Assembly: GCA_900315785.1 (NCBI GenBank)
Contig: ONAL01000004.1
Span: 19,021 to 83,020 of the forward strand
DNA length: 64,000 nt
Reading direction: 5' to 3'
Origin: an uncultured Eubacteriales bacterium
Lineage (GTDB): Bacteria; Bacillota; Clostridia; Oscillospirales; Acutalibacteraceae
How positions within the stretch are numbered: position 1 is the stretch's first letter; the number at the start of each line of letters is the position of its first letter. Below are positions 33,782 through 44,461 of the stretch, in pieces. Both the position numbers and the translations under genes were made by a program. Below the pieces are notes generated by a model. The model was not told where the DNA came from. It was given only the letters and a program-made list of their open reading frames with translations, and did not search any database.

Positions 33782-36700
33782 ATGGATAGGGAATTTACAC
33801 ACAGCCTGTATTCGCCGAGTTACGAACACGATAACTGCGGAATCGGCGCGGTTGTAAATATCAAGGGCGTAAAATCTCACACAACCGTTGAGAACGCTCT
33901 GACAATCGTAGAGACGCTCGAGCACCGTGCGGGCAAGGACGCCGACGGCAAGACAGGCGACGGCGTAGGTATTCTTTTACAGATTTCTCACAGCTTTTTC
34001 AGGAAGGCGGCAGCCGAAATCGGAATTACGCTCAAGGGCGAGCGCGATTACGCGGTCGGAATGTTCTTCTTCCCCCAGAACGAGCTTCTGAGAAATCAGG
34101 CTAAGAAGATGTTCGAGATAATCGCCGAGAAAGAGGGTCTTAACATCCTCGGCTGGCGAAACGTCCCCCACAACGAAAACGCAATCGGCAAGCGTGCTCT
34201 CGACTGTATGCCCGACATTCAGCAGTGCTTTATCGCTCGTCCCGACGGTGTGAAGAAGGGTCTCGACTTTGACCGCAAGCTCTATGTAGCGCGCAGGGTT
34301 TTTGAGCAGAGCAACGAGGACACATACGTTGTTTCGCTCTCGTCAAGAACCATTGTATATAAAGGTATGTTCCTTGTCGGCGATTTGCGCGAGTTCTTCC
34401 TTGATTTACAGGACAAAGCTTTTGAGAGTGCAATCGCGCTTGTGCATTCGCGTTTTTCAACCAACACAAACCCGAGTTGGCAGAGGGCTCATCCGAACAG
34501 AATGATAGTCCACAACGGCGAGATTAACACAATCAAGGGCAACGCCGACAAAATGCTCGCACGAGAGGAAACTATGCGAAGCGAGCACCTCAAGGGCGAC
34601 CTCGACAAGGTTATGCCTGTCGTAAACGCGGAGGGCTCCGACTCGGCTATGCTCGACAATACGCTCGAGTTCCTCGTTATGAGCGGTATGGATTTACCCC
34701 TCGCAGTTATGATTACAATTCCCGAGCCCTGGGACAGAAACGGCGCTATGGTTCGCGCAAAACGCGATTTCTATCAGTATTACGCAACGATGATGGAGCC
34801 TTGGGACGGTCCCGCCTCAATCCTCTTCTCCGACGGCGACATTATGGGCGCGGTGCTTGACCGAAACGGTCTGCGTCCCTCACGTTATTATATTACGGAC
34901 GACGACAATCTTATTCTTTCGTCCGAGGTCGGCGCTCTGCCGATTGAACCCGAAAGGGTAGTGGTCAAGGAGAGACTTCGCCCTGGCAAAATGCTTCTTG
35001 TCGATACCGTCAAGGGCGAGCTTATCGACGATGATGAGCTCAAGCTCAGGTACGCGACAAATCGTCCCTACGGCGAATGGCTCGACCAGAACCTCATCAA
35101 GCTCAAGGATTTGAAAATCCCGAACGTCAAGGTTGACGAGCACAAGGGTCCTGAGAGACGCAAGCTCCAGAAAGCCTTCGGCTACACCTACGAGGACGTT
35201 ATGACCTCGATTCTGCCTATGGCAAAGAACGGTGCGGAGCAGATTTCCTCAATGGGAACCGACAGCCCGATTCCTCCGCTTTCGAGCGAAAATCAGCCGC
35301 TGTTCAACTACTTCAAGCAGCTCTTCGCTCAGGTAACAAATCCTCCGATTGACGCAATCCGTGAGGAAATCGTCACCTCGACCACCGTCTACATCGGCGA
35401 AGCGGGCAATATCCTCGAGGAAAAGCCCGAGAACTGCAAGGTAATCAAGGTTCACAACCCGATTCTCACGTCAACCGATATCCTCAAGCTCAAGAATATG
35501 CATTCAAACGGCTTCAAGGTTTCGGTAATTCCGATTTTATATTATAAGAACACACGTCTCAGCAAGGCAATTAAGAGACTGTATATCGAAGCCGACAAGG
35601 CGATAAACAGCGGCGCTAATATCCTCATTCTGTCGGATAGGGGAGTGGACGAAAACCACCTCGCTATTCCGTCGCTGCTGGCTGTTTCGGCGCTCCACCA
35701 GCACCTCGTTGTCACCAAGCGCAGAACTTCGCTTTCAATTGTGCTCGAGAGCGGCGAGCCCCGTGAGGTTCACCACTTCGCGGCTCTGCTCGGCTACGGC
35801 GCAACGGCAATCAACCCGTATCTTGCTCAGGAGACTATCCACGAGCTTATCCACCACGACTTGCTCGACAAGGATTACTACGCGGCGGTTGATGATTACA
35901 ACGACGCGGTGCTCCACGGAATTGTCAAGATTGCTTCCAAGATGGGTATCTCGACGATTCAGTCTTACCTCGGCTCTCAGATTTTCGAGGCAATCGGTAT
36001 CAGCAAGGAGGTTATCGACGAGTATTTCACAGGTACGGTCAGCCGTATCGGCGGTATCACTCTCAAGGATATTGAGAAAAACGTCGACAGGCTCCACACC
36101 TCAGCCTTTGACCCGCTCGGTCTTGAGGTCAACTCAGAGCTCAGCTCGCGCGGAAGTCATAAGTTCCGCAGCGGCAAGGAAGAGCACCTTTACAATCCCA
36201 GAACAATTCACACTCTCCAGACTGCGACGCGCACAGGAGATTACAACCTGTTCAAGGAATATTCAAAGCTGATTAACGAGGAAATGAGCCCCGTCAGCAT
36301 TCGCGGTCTTCTCGACTTCAACTACGCCGAGAACCCTGTTCCGCTCGACGAGGTCGAGAGCGTTGACGAGATTGTCAAGAGGTTCAAGACAGGAGCTATG
36401 TCCTACGGTTCAATTTCTCAGGAAGCTCACGAAACTTTGGCTCTCGCTATGAATATGCTTCACGGCAAGTCGAACTCGGGCGAGGGCGGCGAAAGCCCCG
36501 AGAGACTTTTGACAAAGGGCTCCAAGGAAAACCGCTGTTCGGCAATCAAGCAGGTAGCCTCGGGACGCTTCGGCGTTACGAGCGAGTATCTGAACTCCGC
36601 CGATGAAATCCAGATAAAAATGGCTCAGGGAGCAAAGCCCGGCGAGGGCGGACATCTCCCGGGCAACAAGGTTTATCCGTGGATTGCCAAGACAAGACAC

Positions 36701-38308
36701 TCCACACCGGGCGTATCTCTGATTTCACCGCCGCCTCATCACGATATCTATTCAATCGAGGATTTGGCGCAGTTAATTTATGATTTGAAGAACGCAAACA
36801 AAGCGGCGCGTATCTCCGTCAAGCTCGTTTCCGAGTGCGGCGTAGGCACCGTTGCGGCAGGCGTAGCCAAGGCAGGCGCAGGCGTAATCCTGATTTCGGG
36901 TTACGACGGCGGCACAGGCGCAGCTCCGAGAAGCTCGATTTACAACGCTGGTCTTCCGTGGGAGCTCGGTCTTGCCGAGGCTCACAGAACGCTTATTATG
37001 AACAACCTCAGAAACAAGGTTGTAATTGAAACAGACGGCAAGCTTATGACAGGTCGTGACGTTGCGATTGCGGCAATTCTCGGTGCTGAGGAATACGGCT
37101 TCGCTACCGCTCCGCTCGTAACACTCGGCTGTGCGATGATGAGGGTCTGCAACCTCGACACCTGTCCGTTCGGCGTTGCGACACAGAACCCCGAGCTCAG
37201 AAAACGCTTTGCGGGCAAGCCCGAGTATGTCGTCAACTTTATGCGGTTTATCGCTCAGGAGCTCAGAGAGTATATGTCAAAGCTCGGCGCCCGCACGCTC
37301 GACGAGCTTGTCGGCAGAGTTGACTTGCTCAAAGCTAAGGAGAACCTCTCCGAGCGCGAAAGCAAGATTGATTTGTCCGCAATCCTCAGCGACGACTTTG
37401 ACGGCGAAAAGGTTGAGTATCTCAACAAGAGCTCCTATGATTTCAAGCTCAGCGAAACTGTTGACGAGAGGGTTCTCGAAAAGGAGCTCTCGGGCAGAAA
37501 GCACGCTATCGAAATAGACGTAAAGAACACCGACCGTTCACTCGGCACGGCGTTCGGTTCAACCCTGACAAAGAAATTCGGCACCAAGCTTGGCGACGAC
37601 AGCTACCGCGTCAAGTGCAACGGCTCGGGCGGTCAGAGCTTCGGCGCGTTTATTCCCAAGGGTCTCACGCTTGAGCTTGCGGGCGACAGCAACGACTACT
37701 TCGGCAAGGGACTTTCGGGCGGCAAGCTCGTGGTTTATCCGCCCAAGGGCAGCAGGTTCAAGGCTGAGAACAACATCATCATCGGAAACGTCGCTCTCTA
37801 CGGAGCGACAAGCGGCAAGGCGTTCATAAACGGCGTCGCGGGAGAGCGCTTCTGCGTTCGTAACTCGGGCGCTTCTGCGGTTGTCGAGGGCGTCGGCGAC
37901 CACGGCTGCGAGTATATGACAGGCGGCTGTGTTGTCGTGCTCGGACGCACAGGCAAGAACTTTGCCGCGGGAATGTCGGGCGGTATCGCCTACGTTCTCG
38001 ATGAACACCATGACCTTTATATCAGACTTAACAAGGAGCTTGTTGAGTGCGGCGAGATTGAGGAAAAATCCGACGCAGAGAGACTCAGAGGCTTGATTTC
38101 GGAGCATTACGAAGCCACCAAATCCGAAAAGGCGAAGGAAATCCTCGACAATTTCAAGGAGTATCTCCCCAAATTCAAGAAGATTATTCCGCACGATTAC
38201 AAGCATATGATAAGCGAAATCGCCTCATTTGAGGAAAAGGGCTACGAGCCCGAGCAGGCTAAGATTGAAGCCTTCAACAAAATCATCAGCGAAAGGGAGG
38301 GAGCGTAA
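33782..38308 (+). CDS. gltB: Glutamate synthase (NADPH) large subunit
   Basis: The 1508-residue product starts at ATG 33782, nine bases after AAAGGA (ATG 33773 is too close to the site). A short propeptide precedes HDNCGIGAV, whose Cys is the amidotransferase nucleophile. The class II glutaminase domain covers about 17-420, the central domain 460-750, the FMN/4Fe-4S synthase domain about 800-1200 (SGEGGE, GAKPGEGGHLP, ISGYDGGTGAAP, CNLDTCPFGVATQNP with the cluster Cys) and the C-terminal beta-helix about 1240-1480 with Gly-rich repeats. It converts glutamine and 2-oxoglutarate to two glutamates. It overlaps gltD by one base and faces away from glnN. Confidence 0.96.
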   Translation: MDREFTHSLYSPSYEHDNCGIGAVVNIKGVKSHTTVENALTIVETLEHRAGKDADGKTGDGVGILLQISHSFFRKAAAEIGITLKGERDYAVGMFFFPQNELLRNQAKKMFEIIAEKEGLNILGWRNVPHNENAIGKRALDCMPDIQQCFIARPDGVKKGLDFDRKLYVARRVFEQSNEDTYVVSLSSRTIVYKGMFLVGDLREFFLDLQDKAFESAIALVHSRFSTNTNPSWQRAHPNRMIVHNGEINTIKGNADKMLAREETMRSEHLKGDLDKVMPVVNAEGSDSAMLDNTLEFLVMSGMDLPLAVMITIPEPWDRNGAMVRAKRDFYQYYATMMEPWDGPASILFSDGDIMGAVLDRNGLRPSRYYITDDDNLILSSEVGALPIEPERVVVKERLRPGKMLLVDTVKGELIDDDELKLRYATNRPYGEWLDQNLIKLKDLKIPNVKVDEHKGPERRKLQKAFGYTYEDVMTSILPMAKNGAEQISSMGTDSPIPPLSSENQPLFNYFKQLFAQVTNPPIDAIREEIVTSTTVYIGEAGNILEEKPENCKVIKVHNPILTSTDILKLKNMHSNGFKVSVIPILYYKNTRLSKAIKRLYIEADKAINSGANILILSDRGVDENHLAIPSLLAVSALHQHLVVTKRRTSLSIVLESGEPREVHHFAALLGYGATAINPYLAQETIHELIHHDLLDKDYYAAVDDYNDAVLHGIVKIASKMGISTIQSYLGSQIFEAIGISKEVIDEYFTGTVSRIGGITLKDIEKNVDRLHTSAFDPLGLEVNSELSSRGSHKFRSGKEEHLYNPRTIHTLQTATRTGDYNLFKEYSKLINEEMSPVSIRGLLDFNYAENPVPLDEVESVDEIVKRFKTGAMSYGSISQEAHETLALAMNMLHGKSNSGEGGESPERLLTKGSKENRCSAIKQVASGRFGVTSEYLNSADEIQIKMAQGAKPGEGGHLPGNKVYPWIAKTRHSTPGVSLISPPPHHDIYSIEDLAQLIYDLKNANKAARISVKLVSECGVGTVAAGVAKAGAGVILISGYDGGTGAAPRSSIYNAGLPWELGLAEAHRTLIMNNLRNKVVIETDGKLMTGRDVAIAAILGAEEYGFATAPLVTLGCAMMRVCNLDTCPFGVATQNPELRKRFAGKPEYVVNFMRFIAQELREYMSKLGARTLDELVGRVDLLKAKENLSERESKIDLSAILSDDFDGEKVEYLNKSSYDFKLSETVDERVLEKELSGRKHAIEIDVKNTDRSLGTAFGSTLTKKFGTKLGDDSYRVKCNGSGGQSFGAFIPKGLTLELAGDSNDYFGKGLSGGKLVVYPPKGSRFKAENNIIIGNVALYGATSGKAFINGVAGERFCVRNSGASAVVEGVGDHGCEYMTGGCVVVLGRTGKNFAAGMSGGIAYVLDEHHDLYIRLNKELVECGEIEEKSDAERLRGLISEHYEATKSEKAKEILDNFKEYLPKFKKIIPHDYKHMISEIASFEEKGYEPEQAKIEAFNKIISEREGA

Positions 38309-39792
38309 TGGGTAAACCCACAGGCTTTATGGAATATCAGCGTGAGGAAGCCCGCGCTTACTCCGTCAAGGAGCGTATCAAGAATTTCAATGAATTTCAC
38401 GAGCCTTTGAGCCGTGAGGAACAGCGCAGACAGGGCGCCCGCTGTATGGAATGCGGCGTTCCGTTCTGCCAGTCGGGAATGATGCTCTGCGGTATGATTT
38501 CGGGCTGTCCCTTAAACAATCTTATCCCCGAGTGGAACGACCTCGTTTACCGCGGAGCGTTCGAACAGGCGTATCAGCGTCTCAGGTCGACGAACAATTT
38601 CCCCGAGTTCACCTCGCGCGTTTGCCCCGCACTCTGCGAAAAGGCGTGCACCTGCTCGGCTAACGGCGACGCGGTTACCGTTCGGAACAATGAATACGCG
38701 ATTGTCGAGAACGCCTACAGGGAAGGCTTTGCTCACGCGAATATCCCCAAGGTCAGAACAGGCAAGAAGATTGCCGTCATCGGCTCGGGACCCTCGGGTC
38801 TTGCGGCGGCTGACCAGCTCAATCAGCGCGGTCACAGCGTGACTGTTTTTGAGCGAAGCGACCGTGTCGGCGGACTGATGATGTACGGTATCCCGAATAT
38901 GAAGCTCGAGAAAACCGTTATCGACCGCCGAATTGAGATTATGAAAGAGGAAGGCGTAGAGTTCAGAACCTCGGTAAACGTCGGCAAGGACGTCACCGCA
39001 AAGGAGCTTCTGGCAGATTTTGACCGCGTAATCCTTGCGTGCGGAGCCTCCAATCCGCGCGATATCAAGGTCGAGGGCAGAGACGCCGAGGGTATTTACT
39101 TTGCGGTCGATTTCCTCAAATCCACCACCAAGGCGCTGCTCGATAACGGACTTCAGGAAGGCACCTTCATTTCGGCAAAGGGCAAGAACGTAATGGTAAT
39201 CGGCGGCGGCGACACGGGTAACGACTGCGTCGGCACGGCGGTTCGTCACGGAGCAAAGAGCGTGCTCCAGCTTGAGATGATGCCCAAGCTCCCCGACACG
39301 CGCGCCGAGAACAACCCCTGGCCTCAGTGGCCGCGCGTCTGCAAGACCGATTACGGTCAGGAAGAGGCAATCGAGGTTTTCGGCAAGGACCCGAGAGAGT
39401 ACCGGACAACCGTCAAGCAGTTCATCAAGGATAAGGACGGCAAGCTCTGCGGAGCCGTACTCGTCAAGCTCAGATCCGAGAAGGACGAAAAAACAGGAAG
39501 ATTTATGATGAAAGAGGTCGAGGGCAGCGAGTATCAGGTCGCTGTTGAGCTCGCGCTTATCGCGGCGGGCTTCCTCGGCAGCGAGAGCTACGTCACCTCG
39601 TCGTTCGGCGTCAGCACAGACGCGCGAAGCAACGTCGCGGGTGAAAACGGCTCGCACAAAACAAGCGTTGACCGCGTGTTCACCGCAGGTGATATGCACA
39701 GCGGACAGTCGCTCGTCGTACGCGCTATCCGCGACGGCAGAGACTGTGCCCGCGAGGTTGACTTAAGCCTTATGGGCTACACTAATTTGTAA
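38308..39792 (+). CDS. gltD: Glutamate synthase small subunit
   Basis: The 494-residue product has N-terminal Cys motifs for 4Fe-4S clusters (CMECGVPFC, CGMISGCPLNN, CPALCEKACTC), a FAD-binding GSGPSGLAAADQLN (about 153-166) and an NADPH-binding GGGDTGNDCVGTAVRHGA (about 295-312). It feeds electrons to GltB. Start overlaps the gltB stop (TAATG). Length is typical. Confidence 0.96.
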   Translation: MGKPTGFMEYQREEARAYSVKERIKNFNEFHEPLSREEQRRQGARCMECGVPFCQSGMMLCGMISGCPLNNLIPEWNDLVYRGAFEQAYQRLRSTNNFPEFTSRVCPALCEKACTCSANGDAVTVRNNEYAIVENAYREGFAHANIPKVRTGKKIAVIGSGPSGLAAADQLNQRGHSVTVFERSDRVGGLMMYGIPNMKLEKTVIDRRIEIMKEEGVEFRTSVNVGKDVTAKELLADFDRVILACGASNPRDIKVEGRDAEGIYFAVDFLKSTTKALLDNGLQEGTFISAKGKNVMVIGGGDTGNDCVGTAVRHGAKSVLQLEMMPKLPDTRAENNPWPQWPRVCKTDYGQEEAIEVFGKDPREYRTTVKQFIKDKDGKLCGAVLVKLRSEKDEKTGRFMMKEVEGSEYQVAVELALIAAGFLGSESYVTSSFGVSTDARSNVAGENGSHKTSVDRVFTAGDMHSGQSLVVRAIRDGRDCAREVDLSLMGYTNL

Positions 39793-39801
39793 AGGAGTTG
39801 A

Positions 39802-41400
<1,599 letters not shown>

Positions 41401-41406
41401 AAATCA

Positions 41407-41433
41407 AACCGAGGCTTGTCCTCGGTTTTTTTC
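41407..41433 (+). terminator. Intrinsic terminator
   Basis: AACCGAGG / CCTCGGTT stem with a five-base loop and a T-run after pyrG. Confidence 0.85.
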
Positions 41434-41556
41434 TGTAATGCGCTCGGCTTTGAAAGGTTCAATTGCGGTATTATCCACAAAATGAGCGGACAAACTTTGT
41501 GCAGGTTTTCCTATAAAAGTGTTGCGCGTCATCACCCTTTCGCTTCTGATTTGTGG

Positions 41557-41562
41557 TATAAT
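41557..41562 (+). promoter_or_regulatory. Extended -10 promoter of the second CotH gene
   Basis: TATAAT preceded by TGTGG forms an extended -10; no good -35 is seen. The transcript start would be about 30 bases before the start codon at 41600. Confidence 0.5.
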
Positions 41563-41599
41563 AGTCGTGGCTGAAATCTATCTGTGAAGGAGATTTATT

Positions 41600-43966
41600 A
41601 TGAAGAAAGTAACAGCAATTCTGCTTGTGCTTCTGCTTACCGTTTCGGCTCTGTCGGGACTGAGCGTCAGCGCGGACGAGGCAGACCTCGGCGCGCCTTC
41701 GGGCTTCACGCTCGAGAACGCTCTCTACGCTCACGCGGTTCTGAGCTCGACGGACACTCAGGCGTGGCAGGAATGGCAGAGTATTCACGATGAGGACGGC
41801 AACGTCGAAAAGCCTTTGGAAAAGTACTTTTTCCTGCCGACTTCCGCAAACTCCGAGAGCGTCGATATCTACAACGGCTTCGAGAGCGAGGTCGTCGTAA
41901 ACGGTACAGCGATTGCGGCGGGCAAGACCGCGAACGTAGCCTACAAGGCTGACACACCTTATACCGTCAAGTCGGGTCGATACAGCTTTACGCTCACGCT
42001 TATGAAGTCGAACGCCGAAGCCGCGATTTACGTCAACAACAGCGACGCGGACGGCAAGGGCACTGACTTGATGACCTACCTCAACGCCGACAAGGAGCTC
42101 AGCGCAAAGGCGACCGGCGCAATCGTCACACCCGACGGCACGGTCGACAACACCAAAATCAAGAAAATCAAGGGCAGAGGCAACACAACGTGGCAGAAGC
42201 CCAAGAAAGCATACAACATCACCTACGACAGCAAGGTAGCTATCGCAGGAATGACCAAGGCGAAGAAGTATTCCATTCTCGCGAACTATCAGGACGATTC
42301 GCTCTCGCGCAACCGTTTCCTCTATGATTTGTCCGACGCGGTCGGTATGCCCTATGCTTCCGATTCGCGCTATGTGGATTTTTACGCGAACGGTGTTTAT
42401 CTCGGCTCATATCAGATGACCGAGAAGGTCGAGGTCGGAGCTTCAAGCCTCGTAAACGATTTCGAAGAGACCGACTATCTCGACGCCGAGGGCAACGTCA
42501 AGGAAGACTTCCCCTTCCTCTGCGAGGTTGACGCGGGCGCAAACGATACCGACTACTACGTCAGCGCGAACAACGGTATCAAGATAACAATCAAGGCTCC
42601 CGAGCTTTCGAGCTCAGACAAGGGATACAACGAGGTCAAGGAATACGTCAGGAACAAGTTTAACGCCTTATATGACGCGGCAAAGACAACTTCCAACGAC
42701 CTTTCTCCGTATCTGGATATCGATTCCGCGGCTAAGCTTTATCTCATAAACGAGCTCGGCAAGAACTGGGACGCGGGTGTTTCGAGCCTGTTCTTCACGT
42801 ACAAGCAGGACAGCGAAGGCAATTATAAATTCTTCGGTTCCCCTGTCTGGGACTATGACAACTCACTCGGCAACGCCGTGGGAATCTCGGGCGAGCTCAA
42901 GAACATCGGCGTAAGCGACTACGAGCAGTGCACAGGCTGGTGGTGCAGATACAAGGGCAAGAACTCGGGCTCGACAGGCTCGAACAACATTATGAACAGG
43001 ATTTCCAAGAACACGCGCATTATCGCCGCGGCAAAGCAAATCTGGTTCGACAAATTCGTGCCCGCAATCGACCACTTCTCGGGCAGAAAAACGAGCGAAG
43101 AAATCGGCAAGGAGCTCTACACCGCCGATGAATACTACAGCCTCGTCAAGGATTCCGCTCTGATGAACTACAAGAGCGGCTGGCTGCTCAATACGGGCGA
43201 CTGGATTGCGAAGCACAACAAGCTGACAAACGCTTTCTACGACGTCGAGAACAACACCTACAACATTTACAAAACATCCGACAGCTACGCTGACACCTTC
43301 GAGGGAATGTTCGGTTACGCGCGCGACTGGATGATAAGCCGTGCGGCGTGGCTCTCAAAGCAGATGAGCGCTGTGGCTCCGACGACTGTCTATCTCGACA
43401 AGCCCGTTCCCGAGCCCGAGCCGACCACAGAGCCCGCAAAGAAGGATATCACGGCTTGCACCGTAAGCGGTATCAAGTCAAAGACCTACAGCGGCAAGGC
43501 TCAGACCCAGTCCGTAACCGTCAAAGACGGCGATACCGTTCTGCAGAAGGGTACTGACTTCACCGTTTCGTACAAGAACAACAAGAACGCGGGCAACGCG
43601 ACAGTCATCATCAGCGGTACGGGCGACTACACAGGCACGCTTGCAAAGACCTTCAAAATCGCAAAGGCAAATCAGCCGATGACCGTTAAGGCAGCAGTAA
43701 AGAGCGCAAAGGCTTCCGCGCTCAGAAAGTCGAAGGTCAACGTCCGCTCGGCGGTCATTGTCAGAAAGAATCAGGGCTCCGTTACTTACTCAAAGGTGAG
43801 GGGTTCCTCTAAGCTGACCGTCTCCAAAAAGGGCATTATCACGGTCAAAAAGGGCACCTATAAAAAGGGCACAGTCCTCAAGGTCAAGGTGAAAGCCAAG
43901 GCAAAGGGTACCTCGAACTACAAGTCGGGCTCCAAGACCGTAACGGCAAAAATTAAGATTAAGTAA
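41600..43966 (+). CDS. CotH kinase-family secreted protein with Lys-rich C-terminal modules
   Basis: The 788-residue product has a signal peptide (about 1-25), an N-terminal beta-rich region (about 30-180), a CotH domain (about 185-590: KIKGRGNTTWQKPKKAYNI, YSILANYQDDSLSRNRFLYD, GVYLGSYQMTEKV and GSPVWDYDNSLGNA, the Asp motif) and then a YSGKAQTQSVTV..FTVSYKNNKNAGNATV..GTGDYTG domain (about 620-690). The end is a Lys-rich module closely related to the end of the 809-residue protein at 7292. Activity and target are unknown; secreted CotH proteins may phosphorylate extracellular proteins. AAGGAG precedes the ATG. Confidence 0.88.
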   Translation: MKKVTAILLVLLLTVSALSGLSVSADEADLGAPSGFTLENALYAHAVLSSTDTQAWQEWQSIHDEDGNVEKPLEKYFFLPTSANSESVDIYNGFESEVVVNGTAIAAGKTANVAYKADTPYTVKSGRYSFTLTLMKSNAEAAIYVNNSDADGKGTDLMTYLNADKELSAKATGAIVTPDGTVDNTKIKKIKGRGNTTWQKPKKAYNITYDSKVAIAGMTKAKKYSILANYQDDSLSRNRFLYDLSDAVGMPYASDSRYVDFYANGVYLGSYQMTEKVEVGASSLVNDFEETDYLDAEGNVKEDFPFLCEVDAGANDTDYYVSANNGIKITIKAPELSSSDKGYNEVKEYVRNKFNALYDAAKTTSNDLSPYLDIDSAAKLYLINELGKNWDAGVSSLFFTYKQDSEGNYKFFGSPVWDYDNSLGNAVGISGELKNIGVSDYEQCTGWWCRYKGKNSGSTGSNNIMNRISKNTRIIAAAKQIWFDKFVPAIDHFSGRKTSEEIGKELYTADEYYSLVKDSALMNYKSGWLLNTGDWIAKHNKLTNAFYDVENNTYNIYKTSDSYADTFEGMFGYARDWMISRAAWLSKQMSAVAPTTVYLDKPVPEPEPTTEPAKKDITACTVSGIKSKTYSGKAQTQSVTVKDGDTVLQKGTDFTVSYKNNKNAGNATVIISGTGDYTGTLAKTFKIAKANQPMTVKAAVKSAKASALRKSKVNVRSAVIVRKNQGSVTYSKVRGSSKLTVSKKGIITVKKGTYKKGTVLKVKVKAKAKGTSNYKSGSKTVTAKIKIK

Positions 43967-43987
43967 ATAAGATTCAGTTGTAAAAAA

Positions 43988-44035
43988 CCTCGCTTTGATA
44001 TACAATAGAGTGTGAAATCAAAGCGAGGTGTTTTT
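43988..44035 (+). terminator. Hairpin that terminates the CotH transcript and masks the next ribosome binding site
   Basis: CCTCGCTTTGAT (43988-43999) and ATCAAAGCGAGG (44017-44028) are a perfect 12-bp inverted repeat followed by GTGTTTTT. The 3' arm contains the GCGAGG ribosome binding site of the gene at 44036. The loop contains TACAAT (44001-44006), 17 bases after TTGTAA (43978-43983), a likely promoter. RNA from this promoter would lack the 5' arm. Confidence 0.65.
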
Positions 44036-44410
44036 ATGGATAAAAAGGATTTGGCAGTCAGATACAAGCACAACGGCTGCAACTGCTGTCAGGCGGTAAT
44101 TGCCGCCTACGCCGTCGAGCTCGGAATTGACGTTAACACAGCCAAGAAGCTCGGCGCGGCGTTCGGTCTCGGAATGGGAAATATGAAGGGCGACTGCGGC
44201 GCGCTCTGCGGAGCTCAGCTCGTGCTCGGTATGCTCGACTGCGGCAAGTCTCCCGTAGCTCCCAAGGCAAGGACGCTTTATTCCGAGTTTGAGAAAAGCT
44301 GCGGTGCCGTAATCTGCGGCGACTTAAAGGGTGTGAACACGGGCAAAATCCTCTGTTCCTGTGACGATTGCGTCCGAAACGCCGTCGACGCCCTTGAATC
44401 GGTAAAATAA
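44036..44410 (+). CDS. C_GCAxxG_C_C family redox protein
   Basis: The 124-residue product is Cys-rich: HNGCNCCQAVIAAYA, GDCGALCGAQLVLGML (the G-x-C-G-A-x-x-G motif) and a C-terminal CSCDDCV. This family (also called C-GCAxxG-C-C or split-Soret-like) is found in anaerobes and often binds metal or redox centres; its exact role is not established. The start at 44036 follows GCGAGGTG. It is a single gene followed by a terminator. Confidence 0.85.
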   Translation: MDKKDLAVRYKHNGCNCCQAVIAAYAVELGIDVNTAKKLGAAFGLGMGNMKGDCGALCGAQLVLGMLDCGKSPVAPKARTLYSEFEKSCGAVICGDLKGVNTGKILCSCDDCVRNAVDALESVK

Positions 44411-44431
44411 GGACGCAAATATTGCAACGTA

Positions 44432-44459
44432 AAAGGAGCTGACCGAGGTCAGCTCCTTG
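44432..44459. terminator. Bidirectional terminator
   Basis: AAGGAGCTGAC / GTCAGCTCCTT with a four-base loop separates the convergent Cys-rich protein and FN3 protein genes. Confidence 0.75.
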
Positions 44460-44461
44460 CC

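Noticed and set aside
38512-39699. 395-codon open frame on the minus strand
   Set aside because: It is a shadow of gltD caused by codon composition; gltD motifs on the plus strand are clear.
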